From: an uncultured Gammaproteobacteria bacterium
GTDB lineage: Bacteria; Pseudomonadota; Gammaproteobacteria; Arenicellales; CAJQKF01
Assembly: GCA_905478855.1 (NCBI GenBank)
Contig: CAJQKF010000017.1
Span: forward strand, 1-61,384
Reading direction: 5' to 3'
Length of the DNA stretch: 61,384 nt
The notes under the pieces: generated by a model
The model's database searches: none
Seen by the model: the letters and a program-made list of their open reading frames with translations, nothing else
Told to the model about the DNA's origin: nothing
Shown here: piece by piece, positions 11,201-19,216 of the stretch
Layout: each line of letters begins with the position of its first letter
Numbering within the stretch: position 1 is the stretch's first letter
Made by a program: the position numbers and the translations under genes

Positions 11201-11673
11201 AACCTACATTGCAGTTACCTGTTCGAGCAGCCGATGTGCAATTTGGTTGCACCGCCCTACTTCCATCCGATTTCGTACCCGATGTTCATGTTCGATTAGT
11301 TTTATATAAGCGAATAGCCGCCGCAATTGACTCGGTTGCTCTTAGAGAATTGCAGGTGGAAATAATTGATCGTTTCGGTTTATTACCCGATCCTGCTAAA
11401 AAATTGTTCGAAGTAACCGGGTTAAGTCATCGTGCAGGTAAGCTTGGAATCGAAAAAATTTCTTTTACCGGTGAAAGCGGCTCATTAAACTTCAGTAACG
11501 ACAATCGTGTAGAACCGGAAAACATTATTCGTCTTATTCAATCAAAACCAGGTAAATACCGAATGGCTGGAGCTTTTATCTTAAATGTTACAAAACTGGG
11601 TGAAGACGTGGAAGAACGCATTGTCGCATGTGATGAAATTCTCAGATTGCTGGAAGTTAACATCAATGACTAG
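8203..11673 (+). CDS. mfd: Transcription-repair coupling factor Mfd
   Basis: ATP-dependent translocase that pushes RNA polymerase off DNA lesions and recruits UvrA. The 1156-residue product shows the UvrB-like N-terminal module, the RNA-polymerase-interacting domain beginning near 485 (VHENHGIGRYMGL), Walker A near 631-638 (DVGFGKTE), the DEEH box near 733, and the C-terminal TRCF domain (about 1000-1130). The start is GTG at 8203-8205. It is followed after 45 nt by csiV, an arrangement I recall from other gammaproteobacteria. Confidence 0.98.
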   Translation: MQHSILTPPVPTEKNNHIGWSGLKGCAESLAIVQAAKTSRYPTIIVTRDARRLTIMETELRFFADINDVPISVFPDWECLPYDFFSPHQDIISERLRVLASLPESGTGILLISAANLMQRLPPIDYVLGQTVDLKVGQRIDIDEFRRRLQQSAYYSVSQVAIPGEYAVRGGLVDLFPMGSELPIRIDLFDDQIDSLRQFDPENQLSTAKLDHVSLLPAREFPMHEEAIKTFRQNFRKRFDGDPMKQPVYAEISNGNTIAGIEFFFPLFFDHTDTLFSYVSKQAHWVCDHGLLDESARFHAEVVDRFENCRLDPDRRVLPPDSIYLKSGELEHQLSERPVIRLHQDESNRTLKFDTLVGENPVVEPRSEFPYKNLVNTLNTSKYRILLAVETVGRREALESVLIGHELITTAVTDWHDFLSDNNNELGIVVAGIERGTSFPELNIQVITETQLYGDKVFQRRRRSGRNRDPETIIKSLAELQIDDPVVHENHGIGRYMGLVTLGIAGEENEFLLIRYKGTDKLYVPILSLDRVSRYLGGDTDSAPLHKLGSDVWQKAQKKARQKAYDIAAELLELAALRESRVGQSMPIPVEAYRDFRDRFPFEETPDQNQVIEEVLNDLADKKPMDRLVCGDVGFGKTEVALRAAFVAVHNKQQVAMLVPTTLLAQQHFQTFQDRFADLPIEVELISRFRSKKDVEKLVASLQNGYPDIVVGTHRLLQPDIKFKNLGLLIIDEEHRFGVRQKEQLKKLRSEVDILTLSATPIPRTLNMAMAGMRGISIIATPPVDRLSIKTFIRPFNNALIREAILRETHRGGQVYFLHNEVKSIEWMRDQLMDIVPEAKIEVGHGQMGGAELERTMRDFYHQKFNVLLCTTIVESGIDIPTANTIIINRADRFGLAQLHQLRGRVGRSHHQAFAYLLVPDASAITADAKKRLDAFESMENLGAGFTLASHDLEIRGAGELLGESQSGTIDTVGFTLFSDYLNRAVEELTRHKERAEGKEPTLQLPVRAADVQFGCTALLPSDFVPDVHVRLVLYKRIAAAIDSVALRELQVEIIDRFGLLPDPAKKLFEVTGLSHRAGKLGIEKISFTGESGSLNFSNDNRVEPENIIRLIQSKPGKYRMAGAFILNVTKLGEDVEERIVACDEILRLLEVNIND

Positions 11674-11718
11674 CAATCAAATGGTACTGTTAATCTCTAG
11701 ATCCGGTAAAATAGTGGC

Positions 11719-12369
11719 ATGAAAAAGAAACTTCGTACCTTAGTATTATTATCCGGTGTATTCGTATTGCTGGTCGTCAGTTCAAATCTTAAGGCAAATG
11801 AATATGACCTTGAAATTGTCGTATTTCTAAATAATGGAAACCCTGGCACTGAGCTTCCACGCCACGGATCCGAGCGGCATGCTAAATTGAATGAAAAGTT
11901 GCAAAAACTTAGTAGTCGGACAGGGTCTATAACTCCTCTACCTGTTTCTCTCGGAAAGATGCAAGGCCTAGTAGAAAATCTAAACCGCGACCCTTCATAT
12001 GCTGTATTACAACATGTAACCTGGCGTCAGGAAGTGCCATTAATCTCAGATGCACCGTATATCGATATATCTGCACTTACTATTGGCGATGATGGGAGTG
12101 GTTTAAGTGGAACGTTACGCTTTTATCATTCTCCGCTACTCTACGTAGACGTATTGTTGAAGTATGTGCCATTTAGCGACCCGGAATTGGTCGCAGCTCC
12201 TATAGTTAATAGTTTTGGTGAGGTAGTACAGGATGTTCCGACGGCAATTGAAATTGCCTACTATCTCGATGAAAAACGACGTGTAAAACTTACTGATTTA
12301 CACTACCTGGACAGTTCGAATATCGGCGCGATAATTAGTGTTTGGCCAATTGATGACGCGATAGAATAG
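11719..12369 (+). CDS. csiV: CsiV-like periplasmic protein
   Basis: The 216-residue protein has a signal peptide (about residues 1-27). The mature part starts YDLEIVVF, the opening strand of the CsiV family. The later WRQ at the end of a strand and the C-terminal RVKLTDLHYLDSSNIGAII also fit. In Vibrio, CsiV is a partner of the peptidoglycan synthase activator LpoA needed for viability with D-amino acids; that role is known for the family and not shown here. Position directly after mfd supports the call. Its last 35 nt overlap the 3' end of mtnP on the other strand. Confidence 0.75.
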   Translation: MKKKLRTLVLLSGVFVLLVVSSNLKANEYDLEIVVFLNNGNPGTELPRHGSERHAKLNEKLQKLSSRTGSITPLPVSLGKMQGLVENLNRDPSYAVLQHVTWRQEVPLISDAPYIDISALTIGDDGSGLSGTLRFYHSPLLYVDVLLKYVPFSDPELVAAPIVNSFGEVVQDVPTAIEIAYYLDEKRRVKLTDLHYLDSSNIGAIISVWPIDDAIE

Positions 12370-13093
12370 GCAACGCAGAACGAATAACGGTGAGAGCATT
12401 AGCTACACCATTGTCGAGATGTTCTAATATTGCCGACATTGTTATTGGTTCCTGAGATCTTCCAGCGGCAGGATTAACAATAATACAAATAGAAGCATAA
12501 GGTATACCGAGTTCTCGGGCGAGAGCTGCCTCAGGCATACCTGTCATGCCTACTATATCCGCTCCATCACGTTCAAGTCGATTTACTTCAGATGCAGATT
12601 CAAGCCTTGGTCCTTGAGTTACAGCATATACCCCATTGCCACGAAATCTAAGATTTAATTTACTCGCTGCCAAAAGCAATGCTTGACGCACATTTTCATC
12701 GTATGGATGGGTGAAATCAATATGTTCCACAACACCGTTACTGCCATCAAAAAAGGTATGATCACGGCCATATGTATAGTCAATTAGTTGCTCTGGAATA
12801 CACAAATCCGGTGCTTTTAATTCTGCACTTATAGCTCCTACAGCATTTAATGAAATGATACATTGAGCACCACAATCGTATAGTGCACGGATATTTGCGC
12901 GATAATTAATTGCATGAGGAGGAATCTTGTGTCCGCTGCCATGACGAGGCAAAAATATTATATTGCTCTCACCTAACTGACCGAATAAAAGTTTCGCTGA
13001 AGGATTGCCGAAGGTTGTCTTAATTGAATTCTCTCGAATTACTTGCATATCCGGTATTGCGTAAGCACCGCTACCGCCGATGATACCGATCAA
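12335..13093 (-). CDS. mtnP: S-methyl-5'-thioinosine phosphorylase (MtnP family)
   Basis: Trimeric purine-nucleoside phosphorylase of methylthio-nucleoside salvage. The 252-residue protein has the phosphate-site GGSGAY (6-11), RHGSGH (50-55), and GPRLES and MTGMPEA in the ribose and purine pocket. At the base-recognition position it carries Asn207 (VNPAAG) where methylthioadenosine phosphorylases have Asp. This favours 6-oxopurines, hence methylthioinosine, as in the Pseudomonas enzyme. It overlaps manC by 4 nt and is the last gene of the polysaccharide operon, although nearness to mfd/csiV is probably its older context. Confidence 0.85.
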   Translation of the reverse strand: MIGIIGGSGAYAIPDMQVIRENSIKTTFGNPSAKLLFGQLGESNIIFLPRHGSGHKIPPHAINYRANIRALYDCGAQCIISLNAVGAISAELKAPDLCIPEQLIDYTYGRDHTFFDGSNGVVEHIDFTHPYDENVRQALLLAASKLNLRFRGNGVYAVTQGPRLESASEVNRLERDGADIVGMTGMPEAALARELGIPYASICIIVNPAAGRSQEPITMSAILEHLDNGVANALTVIRSALPILSRHQLAKH

Positions 13094-14514
13094 CTATGCT
13101 CTTCCTTAATACGTCCGTACTTATCTTCAATTCTGACAATGTCGTCTTCTCCAAGATAGCTTCCGGTTTGAACTTCAATTATTTCAAGTGTTTGATCGTA
13201 TAGATTTGACAGTTTGTGTTTTGTGCCGACCGGGATATCCACCGATTCATTAATATTAAGTTCGAACACCTGCTCACCTTTCTGAACCAGCGCGGTACCC
13301 GCTACAACAACCCAATGTTCAGATCTTTTGTGATGATATTGAAGTGAAATTTCAGCTTTTGGATTTAAGCTAAGTCGTTTAACCTGAAAGCCAGGTCCCG
13401 AATCAATTCCTTCAAATGAGCCCCATGGCCGATAAACACGTCGATGAAAATCCAACTCTACTCGTTGTTGTTTCTTTAAAGCAGAAACAACACTTTTAAC
13501 CTCTTGTGACTCATCGATATCAGTAATATAGGTAACATCTTTTGTATCAATAACCGCAACATTACTCAGTTTACTCACGACCACTAAGCGCCCATCGGAA
13601 TGCACATAAGAGTTTTTAACATCATTTAAATAAACATCGCCCCGTTGTGCATTTCCATCGTCATCATGCTCTGAAACCTTCCAGGCACCTTTCCAGGAAC
13701 CTACATCTTGCCAATTTGCATCTAACGGCATCATGGACACATTGCTCGCGTGTTCCATCACGGCGTAGTCAATACTATCCGATGGACACAAATCAAAGTG
13801 ATGTTGATCGAGTAGTAACCCAAAATCAGAATCCACAGCATTTTCAATCGCCAGCAATGAGTTGCTGTATATTTCTGGGGCGTATTGTTCCAAAGCACTG
13901 AGCCAAGCCCGACAATCGAATAGAAATATTCCACTATTCCAAAAATAGTCTCCAGAGGCCAAAAAGTGTTTAGCCGTTTCTAAATCCGGCTTTTCAACGA
14001 ATTGATCAACTTCTACGATACTATTTTCTATCTTACTCCCTGCCTTTATATAGCCATATCCTGTTTCAGCAGAATCCGGTGTTACTCCAAAAGTAATTAA
14101 GTTTCCCTCGTTGGCATGGGCTCTAGCTTCAGTTACTGCATTTAGAAAAACCTTAACGTCTTTAACTACGTGATCAGCAGGCATTACCAACATTAAGCCC
14201 GATCCAAAATTATCAATAATCCATTTTGCTGCTACGGCAATAGCCGGTGCGGTGTTTCGTGCACAGGGTTCTATTAGTAGCTTAAAATTCTCATGATCCA
14301 TATCAGCAAACTGATCTTGTGTCATAAACTGGAATTGCTCGTTACATATGGCCAGGCGCGTACCTACATCAGTTAGTCCATCAATACGCAGAATAGTATC
14401 TTCAAGTAATGTTCTATTACCTTGAATAGAATGAAACTGTTTAGGAAAATACGAACGCGACAAAGGCCACATTCGTGTACCGGAACCGCCACATAGAATT
14501 ACTGGATGGATCAT
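13090..14514 (-). CDS. manC: Mannose-1-phosphate guanylyltransferase / mannose-6-phosphate isomerase (type II)
   Basis: Bifunctional enzyme that makes GDP-mannose. The 474 residues hold an N-terminal nucleotidyltransferase with CGGSGTRMWPLSRS (8-21) and the FVEKPD box, and a C-terminal cupin isomerase (about 340-465) with PWGSFEGID and the metal-site region LQYHHKRSEHW. GDP-mannose is the substrate of Gmd encoded upstream in the same operon. The overlap with the WbpM-like gene is 4 nt. No phosphomannomutase gene is present in the window. Confidence 0.95.
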   Translation of the reverse strand: MIHPVILCGGSGTRMWPLSRSYFPKQFHSIQGNRTLLEDTILRIDGLTDVGTRLAICNEQFQFMTQDQFADMDHENFKLLIEPCARNTAPAIAVAAKWIIDNFGSGLMLVMPADHVVKDVKVFLNAVTEARAHANEGNLITFGVTPDSAETGYGYIKAGSKIENSIVEVDQFVEKPDLETAKHFLASGDYFWNSGIFLFDCRAWLSALEQYAPEIYSNSLLAIENAVDSDFGLLLDQHHFDLCPSDSIDYAVMEHASNVSMMPLDANWQDVGSWKGAWKVSEHDDDGNAQRGDVYLNDVKNSYVHSDGRLVVVSKLSNVAVIDTKDVTYITDIDESQEVKSVVSALKKQQRVELDFHRRVYRPWGSFEGIDSGPGFQVKRLSLNPKAEISLQYHHKRSEHWVVVAGTALVQKGEQVFELNINESVDIPVGTKHKLSNLYDQTLEIIEVQTGSYLGEDDIVRIEDKYGRIKEEHS

Positions 14515-16391
14515 ATTTTGGGCTCTCCTCGTTTAAGGCTATCGTCGTATTCAGGAACTAACTGACTGATAAGATCATACAAACGTTGATTGTCGAAGAC
14601 GTTTACTGCGTCAGAAATTGTATTCAGGCAAACATTTACTGCGTCAAAATCAACACTACGACTTTGCGCTAAAAGCAACTTTTCATAATCTGTGTCGGCA
14701 AGGGGTTCTTCCAGATGAAATAACTCTTCATACAGTTTTTCACCGTCACGAAGCCCAATATACTCAATTTTAATATCTTCGTCTGGACGCTTCCCCGACA
14801 GCAATATCATTTGTCGGGCTAAGAAGGAAATTTTAATGGGTTCACCCATATTCAGTACAAAGATCTCCCCACCAGCGCCGGCAATACTTGCTTGAAGTAT
14901 GAGCTGGCTTGCTTCCCGTATACTCATGAAATAGCGAGTCATCCGCTCATCAGTAACGGTAACGGGACCGCCTTCTTCAATTTGTTTTCTAAATAACGGT
15001 ACCACGCTGCCAGCGGACCCTAGAACGTTTCCAAAGCGCACGGTAATTAATTTAGTCGAAGTTTTGACATTAAGCGCCTGACAATATATTTCTGCTACAC
15101 GTTTACTGGCGCCCATAATGCTGGTTGGGTTTACGGCTTTATCTGTTGAAATGAGTACGAACGTACCAACCGAGTGAAACGTTGCTGCATCTGCTACATT
15201 TCGTGTGCCTAAAACATTATTCCTCACGGCCTCGCGAGCCTGCTCCTGCAATAATGGTACGTGCTTATATGCCGCAGCATGAAAAACCACATCAGGTTTA
15301 TATTGTTCTATACAGGCGAATACGGCATTTCGATCGCGAACATCAAGCAATAATGACTTAATTAAAAGACCTGGGAGTTGTCGCCCAAGCTCATGGGAAA
15401 TGGAATATAAATTAAACTCACTTTGTTCTACAACGACCAATACTTCAGGTTCCAGCCTGCCTATTTGACGACAAAGTTCGCTACCGATAGAGCCTCCACC
15501 GCCGGTGACTAAGATTACTTTCCCGGTTAAGCCCGTGCTTATAGATTCCCAGTCAAGTGAAACTTGCTTCCTACCCAACAGATCATCAATTTCTACCGGT
15601 CGTAAATCACTACTGCTAATTTCACCATGTACAACAGAGTGTAGTCGCGGAAGAATGCGAAAAGGAGCCGACGCTTTTTCACACCATTGAACGATGGTTT
15701 GAATTTCCTCCGCTGTTGCAGTGGGTACTGCGATTATCACTCGATCAATATTTAACTCATCAACAAGCAACGGAATTGTGGCCGATGTGCCAAGCACTCG
15801 TACCCCCTGAATATCCTTTCCCTGTTTATCACCATCGTCGTCTACAAATGCAACGGGCTCGTAGACTCTCGGTCTTGCCCGAAGCAAATCCCTCACTAAC
15901 ATTTCACCGGCCGTACCTGCTCCAACAACAAGCACTCTATTTTCCGCTGCGCTACTGATATGACGATCTTTGAGTAACCGATAGATAATACGTGGTCCAA
16001 CAACCATGGCCATTAAAATTAGGCCGTGCAGTATAAATACAGACCGGGGAACTAAGTTTAGACGTGTAACAAAAAAGATCGATATGGCAACCAGTGAAGT
16101 TCCAACTACAACAGATTTAATCAGCTGCACGAGATCTGGTAAAGAAATGAACCTCCAAACGCCTCGGTGAACACCGAAGAACATAAACGTTGCAAGGTGA
16201 ATTACTATTACCGTCGGGATTAAATTGATCGCTTCTGAGAGAAATAAAGGCGGAATGGTATCAAGATTAAATCGAACCCAAAATGCAAGAATCCACGCAA
16301 CCGGAATCATTATCGTGTCATGTACCAACACTTTCCATCGGTTGCGTAGATTTAAAAAATATGCGGCCATTTTACGGAAAAGGAGTGTCAT
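14511..16391 (-). CDS. WbpM/FlaA1-type membrane UDP-HexNAc 4,6-dehydratase
   Basis: The 626-residue protein has four N-terminal membrane helices (about 22-40, 55-75, 92-110, 118-136), a first Rossmann domain (VVGAGTAGE near 155-163) and a catalytic SDR domain starting at TGGGGSIGSE (296-305). The active site is of the Ser-Met-Lys kind typical of WbpM: Ser415, Met426 and Lys430, where most SDRs have Tyr. Members convert UDP-GlcNAc to the 4-keto-6-deoxy sugar leading to QuiNAc, FucNAc or bacillosamine. It follows the initiating transferase with a 1-nt overlap, the same pairing as wbpL-wbpM. Confidence 0.93.
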   Translation of the reverse strand: MTLLFRKMAAYFLNLRNRWKVLVHDTIMIPVAWILAFWVRFNLDTIPPLFLSEAINLIPTVIVIHLATFMFFGVHRGVWRFISLPDLVQLIKSVVVGTSLVAISIFFVTRLNLVPRSVFILHGLILMAMVVGPRIIYRLLKDRHISSAAENRVLVVGAGTAGEMLVRDLLRARPRVYEPVAFVDDDGDKQGKDIQGVRVLGTSATIPLLVDELNIDRVIIAVPTATAEEIQTIVQWCEKASAPFRILPRLHSVVHGEISSSDLRPVEIDDLLGRKQVSLDWESISTGLTGKVILVTGGGGSIGSELCRQIGRLEPEVLVVVEQSEFNLYSISHELGRQLPGLLIKSLLLDVRDRNAVFACIEQYKPDVVFHAAAYKHVPLLQEQAREAVRNNVLGTRNVADAATFHSVGTFVLISTDKAVNPTSIMGASKRVAEIYCQALNVKTSTKLITVRFGNVLGSAGSVVPLFRKQIEEGGPVTVTDERMTRYFMSIREASQLILQASIAGAGGEIFVLNMGEPIKISFLARQMILLSGKRPDEDIKIEYIGLRDGEKLYEELFHLEEPLADTDYEKLLLAQSRSVDFDAVNVCLNTISDAVNVFDNQRLYDLISQLVPEYDDSLKRGEPKI

Positions 16392-17407
16392 CAGTTAGTG
16401 GCCACCGCAGTTGAATCCTTTTTCTCTATCAATAATGCAAGGCAATATAATGCGGCAACCACAAACAGCAGCAAAAGCACTCCAAATTTTCGTTCTGATA
16501 TGTACCAGGTCGCTACTATCGACAAACATAGATTAATCATAACTGTCACCATAACGATGGAGCGATGATTCATGAAATTAGCCGCACGTTGATATAAGTG
16601 GCTTCGGTGGGCACGCCACCATTTCTGCTTAGTTAACATTCGTTTTAACAATGTGTAGGTTGCATCGAATAAGAAGACTGCCATTATAACAAGACTTGCT
16701 ACCAACGGGATGTCAAAGAGTAATGTGGCGCATAAAGAAAATGTACCCATTAAGAAACCTAACGATAGACTTCCAACATCCCCTATAAACACTTTCGCAG
16801 GGGACCAATTAAAGATGAGGAATCCACCACTTGCGGCTCCTGTTAACCCGCTGAGTAATGCCAGTGGATAGGCATTTGCAGACCAAAACCAATATGCGAA
16901 TGTTAGGCAAACGATAATGGATTGACATGACGCTATACCATCCAGTCCGTCCATGAAGTTAAAAAGATTTATGTACCAGACTATGACAAAACTTGCGAAG
17001 ATAAAAGCGGCGATAAACAATAAATTTACATTCGAGAAGTTTCCTGAATGATCAAGGACAACATAGCTAACTACCATTGCCGCCGTACATTGAACACCGA
17101 GTCGAATCGCAATTGATTGATCTTTATGGTCGTCAAGCCAGCCTATTGCAGTCACGGCTAGCAGTGGGCCGACGCACCAAAACAAATAATCTTGAAAGTA
17201 CGATGATGTGCATAGTGTGACGAGTAAAAAACCGACTACCGATGCAATAATAATGGCCAATCCGCCACCTCGAGGAGTAATTGCTTGATGCATACTTCTA
17301 GAGTTTGGCACATCTCTGTGGAATATCTCTTTTTCCAACATCATTTTTGTCATGAGTGCCGCACAACAGAAAACGATAGCTAAACTTGAGAAATATAGTA
17401 TATACAT
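16391..17407 (-). CDS. WecA/WbpL-type polyprenyl-phosphate HexNAc-1-phosphate transferase
   Basis: Integral membrane enzyme that starts glycan assembly by moving a sugar-1-phosphate from a UDP-sugar to undecaprenyl phosphate. The 338 residues are mostly hydrophobic (10-11 helices). Hallmarks are LDDHKD, NFMDGLDGIA, FIGDVGSLSLGF and the C-terminal RSHLYQR loop, which bind Mg and the nucleotide sugar. The pairing with the WbpM-like gene suggests the first sugar is QuiNAc or FucNAc, but that is inferred. It is 6 nt after the GT2-SDR gene. Confidence 0.92.
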   Translation of the reverse strand: MYILYFSSLAIVFCCAALMTKMMLEKEIFHRDVPNSRSMHQAITPRGGGLAIIIASVVGFLLVTLCTSSYFQDYLFWCVGPLLAVTAIGWLDDHKDQSIAIRLGVQCTAAMVVSYVVLDHSGNFSNVNLLFIAAFIFASFVIVWYINLFNFMDGLDGIASCQSIIVCLTFAYWFWSANAYPLALLSGLTGAASGGFLIFNWSPAKVFIGDVGSLSLGFLMGTFSLCATLLFDIPLVASLVIMAVFLFDATYTLLKRMLTKQKWWRAHRSHLYQRAANFMNHRSIVMVTVMINLCLSIVATWYISERKFGVLLLLFVVAALYCLALLIEKKDSTAVATN

Positions 17408-17413
17408 ACGAGT

Positions 17414-19216
17414 CTAACCGTTCATATATCGATCGTTTATTTGGCGCATTAGTTCAAACTTACGAGGCGCATAATTAAAATCAGTTTTTGCCTTACGGGA
17501 ATCGAATGCTAGGTCGACATCCATACGATCGACCATATCTGCAGTAAGGAAATCCATGACAGGAATTTTACTACAAATCGACAATATTACACGCAAGGTT
17601 GATTTTGGTATTTTAAAGAAACGGGGTTTTCTTCCCGTATGTGAAAAGATTCGGGTGAGCAGATCTTTAAACGTAAATGTCTCACCACCATTAAGTATGT
17701 AATGGTTATTGAATGTATCCTTATTGGCAATAACATCGATACAGCTTTTAGCAATATCTTCTGCATGTACCGGCTGCCGTTTTCCACAACCTTGTCCCAC
17801 AATTGGGAAAATACCAAATCGACGAATTATTTTTTCAAGAAAGAACACATTGGTATTTTGTGTATTTCCGTAGATCATGGTTGGTCTAAATATCGTAAAT
17901 GAATTATTCAGTTCCTCGGACAGTTGTTGAATACTACTTTCGCCTGCCTCTAGCCTTTGCACGATAGACAGATCTTTTTTGGAACTGGAGTTCTTTTTGG
18001 TAATAATGCTACTGGAGCTTACGGCTACTATTCTGGACGGCTGGCAAACTTTTATGGCATTGGAAAATGAAGCCGTTAACCAAATAGGCGCAAGATGGAT
18101 CCAGTGGCACAAAGGTTTATCTAAAAACTGTATAACGGAAGCAATACCCTCTGGCTTGATCCACCAGATACTGTCTGTTGATAACTGTGACTGAGCGTCC
18201 CTGCTTACCGCAAGTATTCTATATTTCTTTGCACTATCTAGATCTAAAAGATATGTACCAATTTGAGAACTTGCGCCTAGGATTATTAGAATCGGCTTAG
18301 ACGTATTTAACTGAAATTCATTGATGCTGGATAAACTATCAGTCAATTTGTTCGATTTTTTCCCACGTTGGAAAACATTTAGCAGAGCAATACACAGCCA
18401 TCGTACCCAAACGATGATCCAGATAAACCAAAAGCGAGGGTCTAATCCTCCATGAGATGTAAACTTTCGATAGTATCGTGTCATACCAGAATGCTTGAAT
18501 CGCTCCACGCGTGTGGGATTTGTACCACCTGAACTGGACTTTTGGTGAACGGCTATTGCATGGGGATGAAATTTCACTTTACGTCCGGAATTTCTCACCC
18601 TACGACAAAGGTCGAGGTCTTCACAATGAAGGAAATAGCCTTCATCCATGCCATTCAACTCATGGAAATAACTAAGCGAAATACCAAATAATGCACCGGA
18701 AATTGCATCGACTGATATTGGCGACTCCGGTATTGCTTCCCTTGTACGGTCGATAGAATTACTGGTTTTTCCAAACACTTTCAAAACAGGTTGTAATACA
18801 CGTAAGCCCGCTCGAATAGTCGAAGGTTCATATCGCCTGCATCCACGCTGCTCCGACCCATCAGGATTTAATACGAGACCACCAACCAGCCCAGTTTCTG
18901 AATGTTGTAGCTCTTGGATCAGTTGCTCTATACAGTTTGCTGCGACAATGCAATCGGGGTTCACTACTACTAAGTGATCTGTCGTCGCCTTTTGGGCACC
19001 GAGGTTAACGGCTTTAGAAAAGCCTAGGTTTTCGTTATTTTTAATTAGGGTAACTTTGTCAGCCGGCAATAACTCTACACTATTATCAAATGAGGCGTTA
19101 TCAACGATGATGACTTCAACTCTTACGGTTGAGCTGATTAATGCTTCAACACATCGTGCAAGCAGTCGCCCTGCATTATAATTTACAACAACGGCGCTAG
19201 CGAAGTTTTTACTCAT
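17414..19216 (-). CDS. Fusion: GT2 glycosyltransferase + SDR-type NAD(P) epimerase/reductase domain
   Basis: The 600-residue protein joins two enzymes usually encoded separately. Residues 1-250 are a GT2 transferase of the WbbL (rhamnosyltransferase-like) type, with NPD at 86-88 and the catalytic EDLDLCRR at 199-206. A hydrophobic segment covers about 261-282. Residues 308-600 are a Rossmann SDR domain with GASSQIG (314-320), FRPTMIYG, and RQPVHAEDIA. The SDR half lacks the usual YxxxK; the region after VSSSSI has no Tyr in place. Separate epimerases of this sort lie next to wbpL-type genes in other clusters (WbpK-like). Which nucleotide sugar it handles is unknown. Confidence 0.85.
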   Translation of the reverse strand: MSKNFASAVVVNYNAGRLLARCVEALISSTVRVEVIIVDNASFDNSVELLPADKVTLIKNNENLGFSKAVNLGAQKATTDHLVVVNPDCIVAANCIEQLIQELQHSETGLVGGLVLNPDGSEQRGCRRYEPSTIRAGLRVLQPVLKVFGKTSNSIDRTREAIPESPISVDAISGALFGISLSYFHELNGMDEGYFLHCEDLDLCRRVRNSGRKVKFHPHAIAVHQKSSSGGTNPTRVERFKHSGMTRYYRKFTSHGGLDPRFWFIWIIVWVRWLCIALLNVFQRGKKSNKLTDSLSSINEFQLNTSKPILIILGASSQIGTYLLDLDSAKKYRILAVSRDAQSQLSTDSIWWIKPEGIASVIQFLDKPLCHWIHLAPIWLTASFSNAIKVCQPSRIVAVSSSSIITKKNSSSKKDLSIVQRLEAGESSIQQLSEELNNSFTIFRPTMIYGNTQNTNVFFLEKIIRRFGIFPIVGQGCGKRQPVHAEDIAKSCIDVIANKDTFNNHYILNGGETFTFKDLLTRIFSHTGRKPRFFKIPKSTLRVILSICSKIPVMDFLTADMVDRMDVDLAFDSRKAKTDFNYAPRKFELMRQINDRYMNG

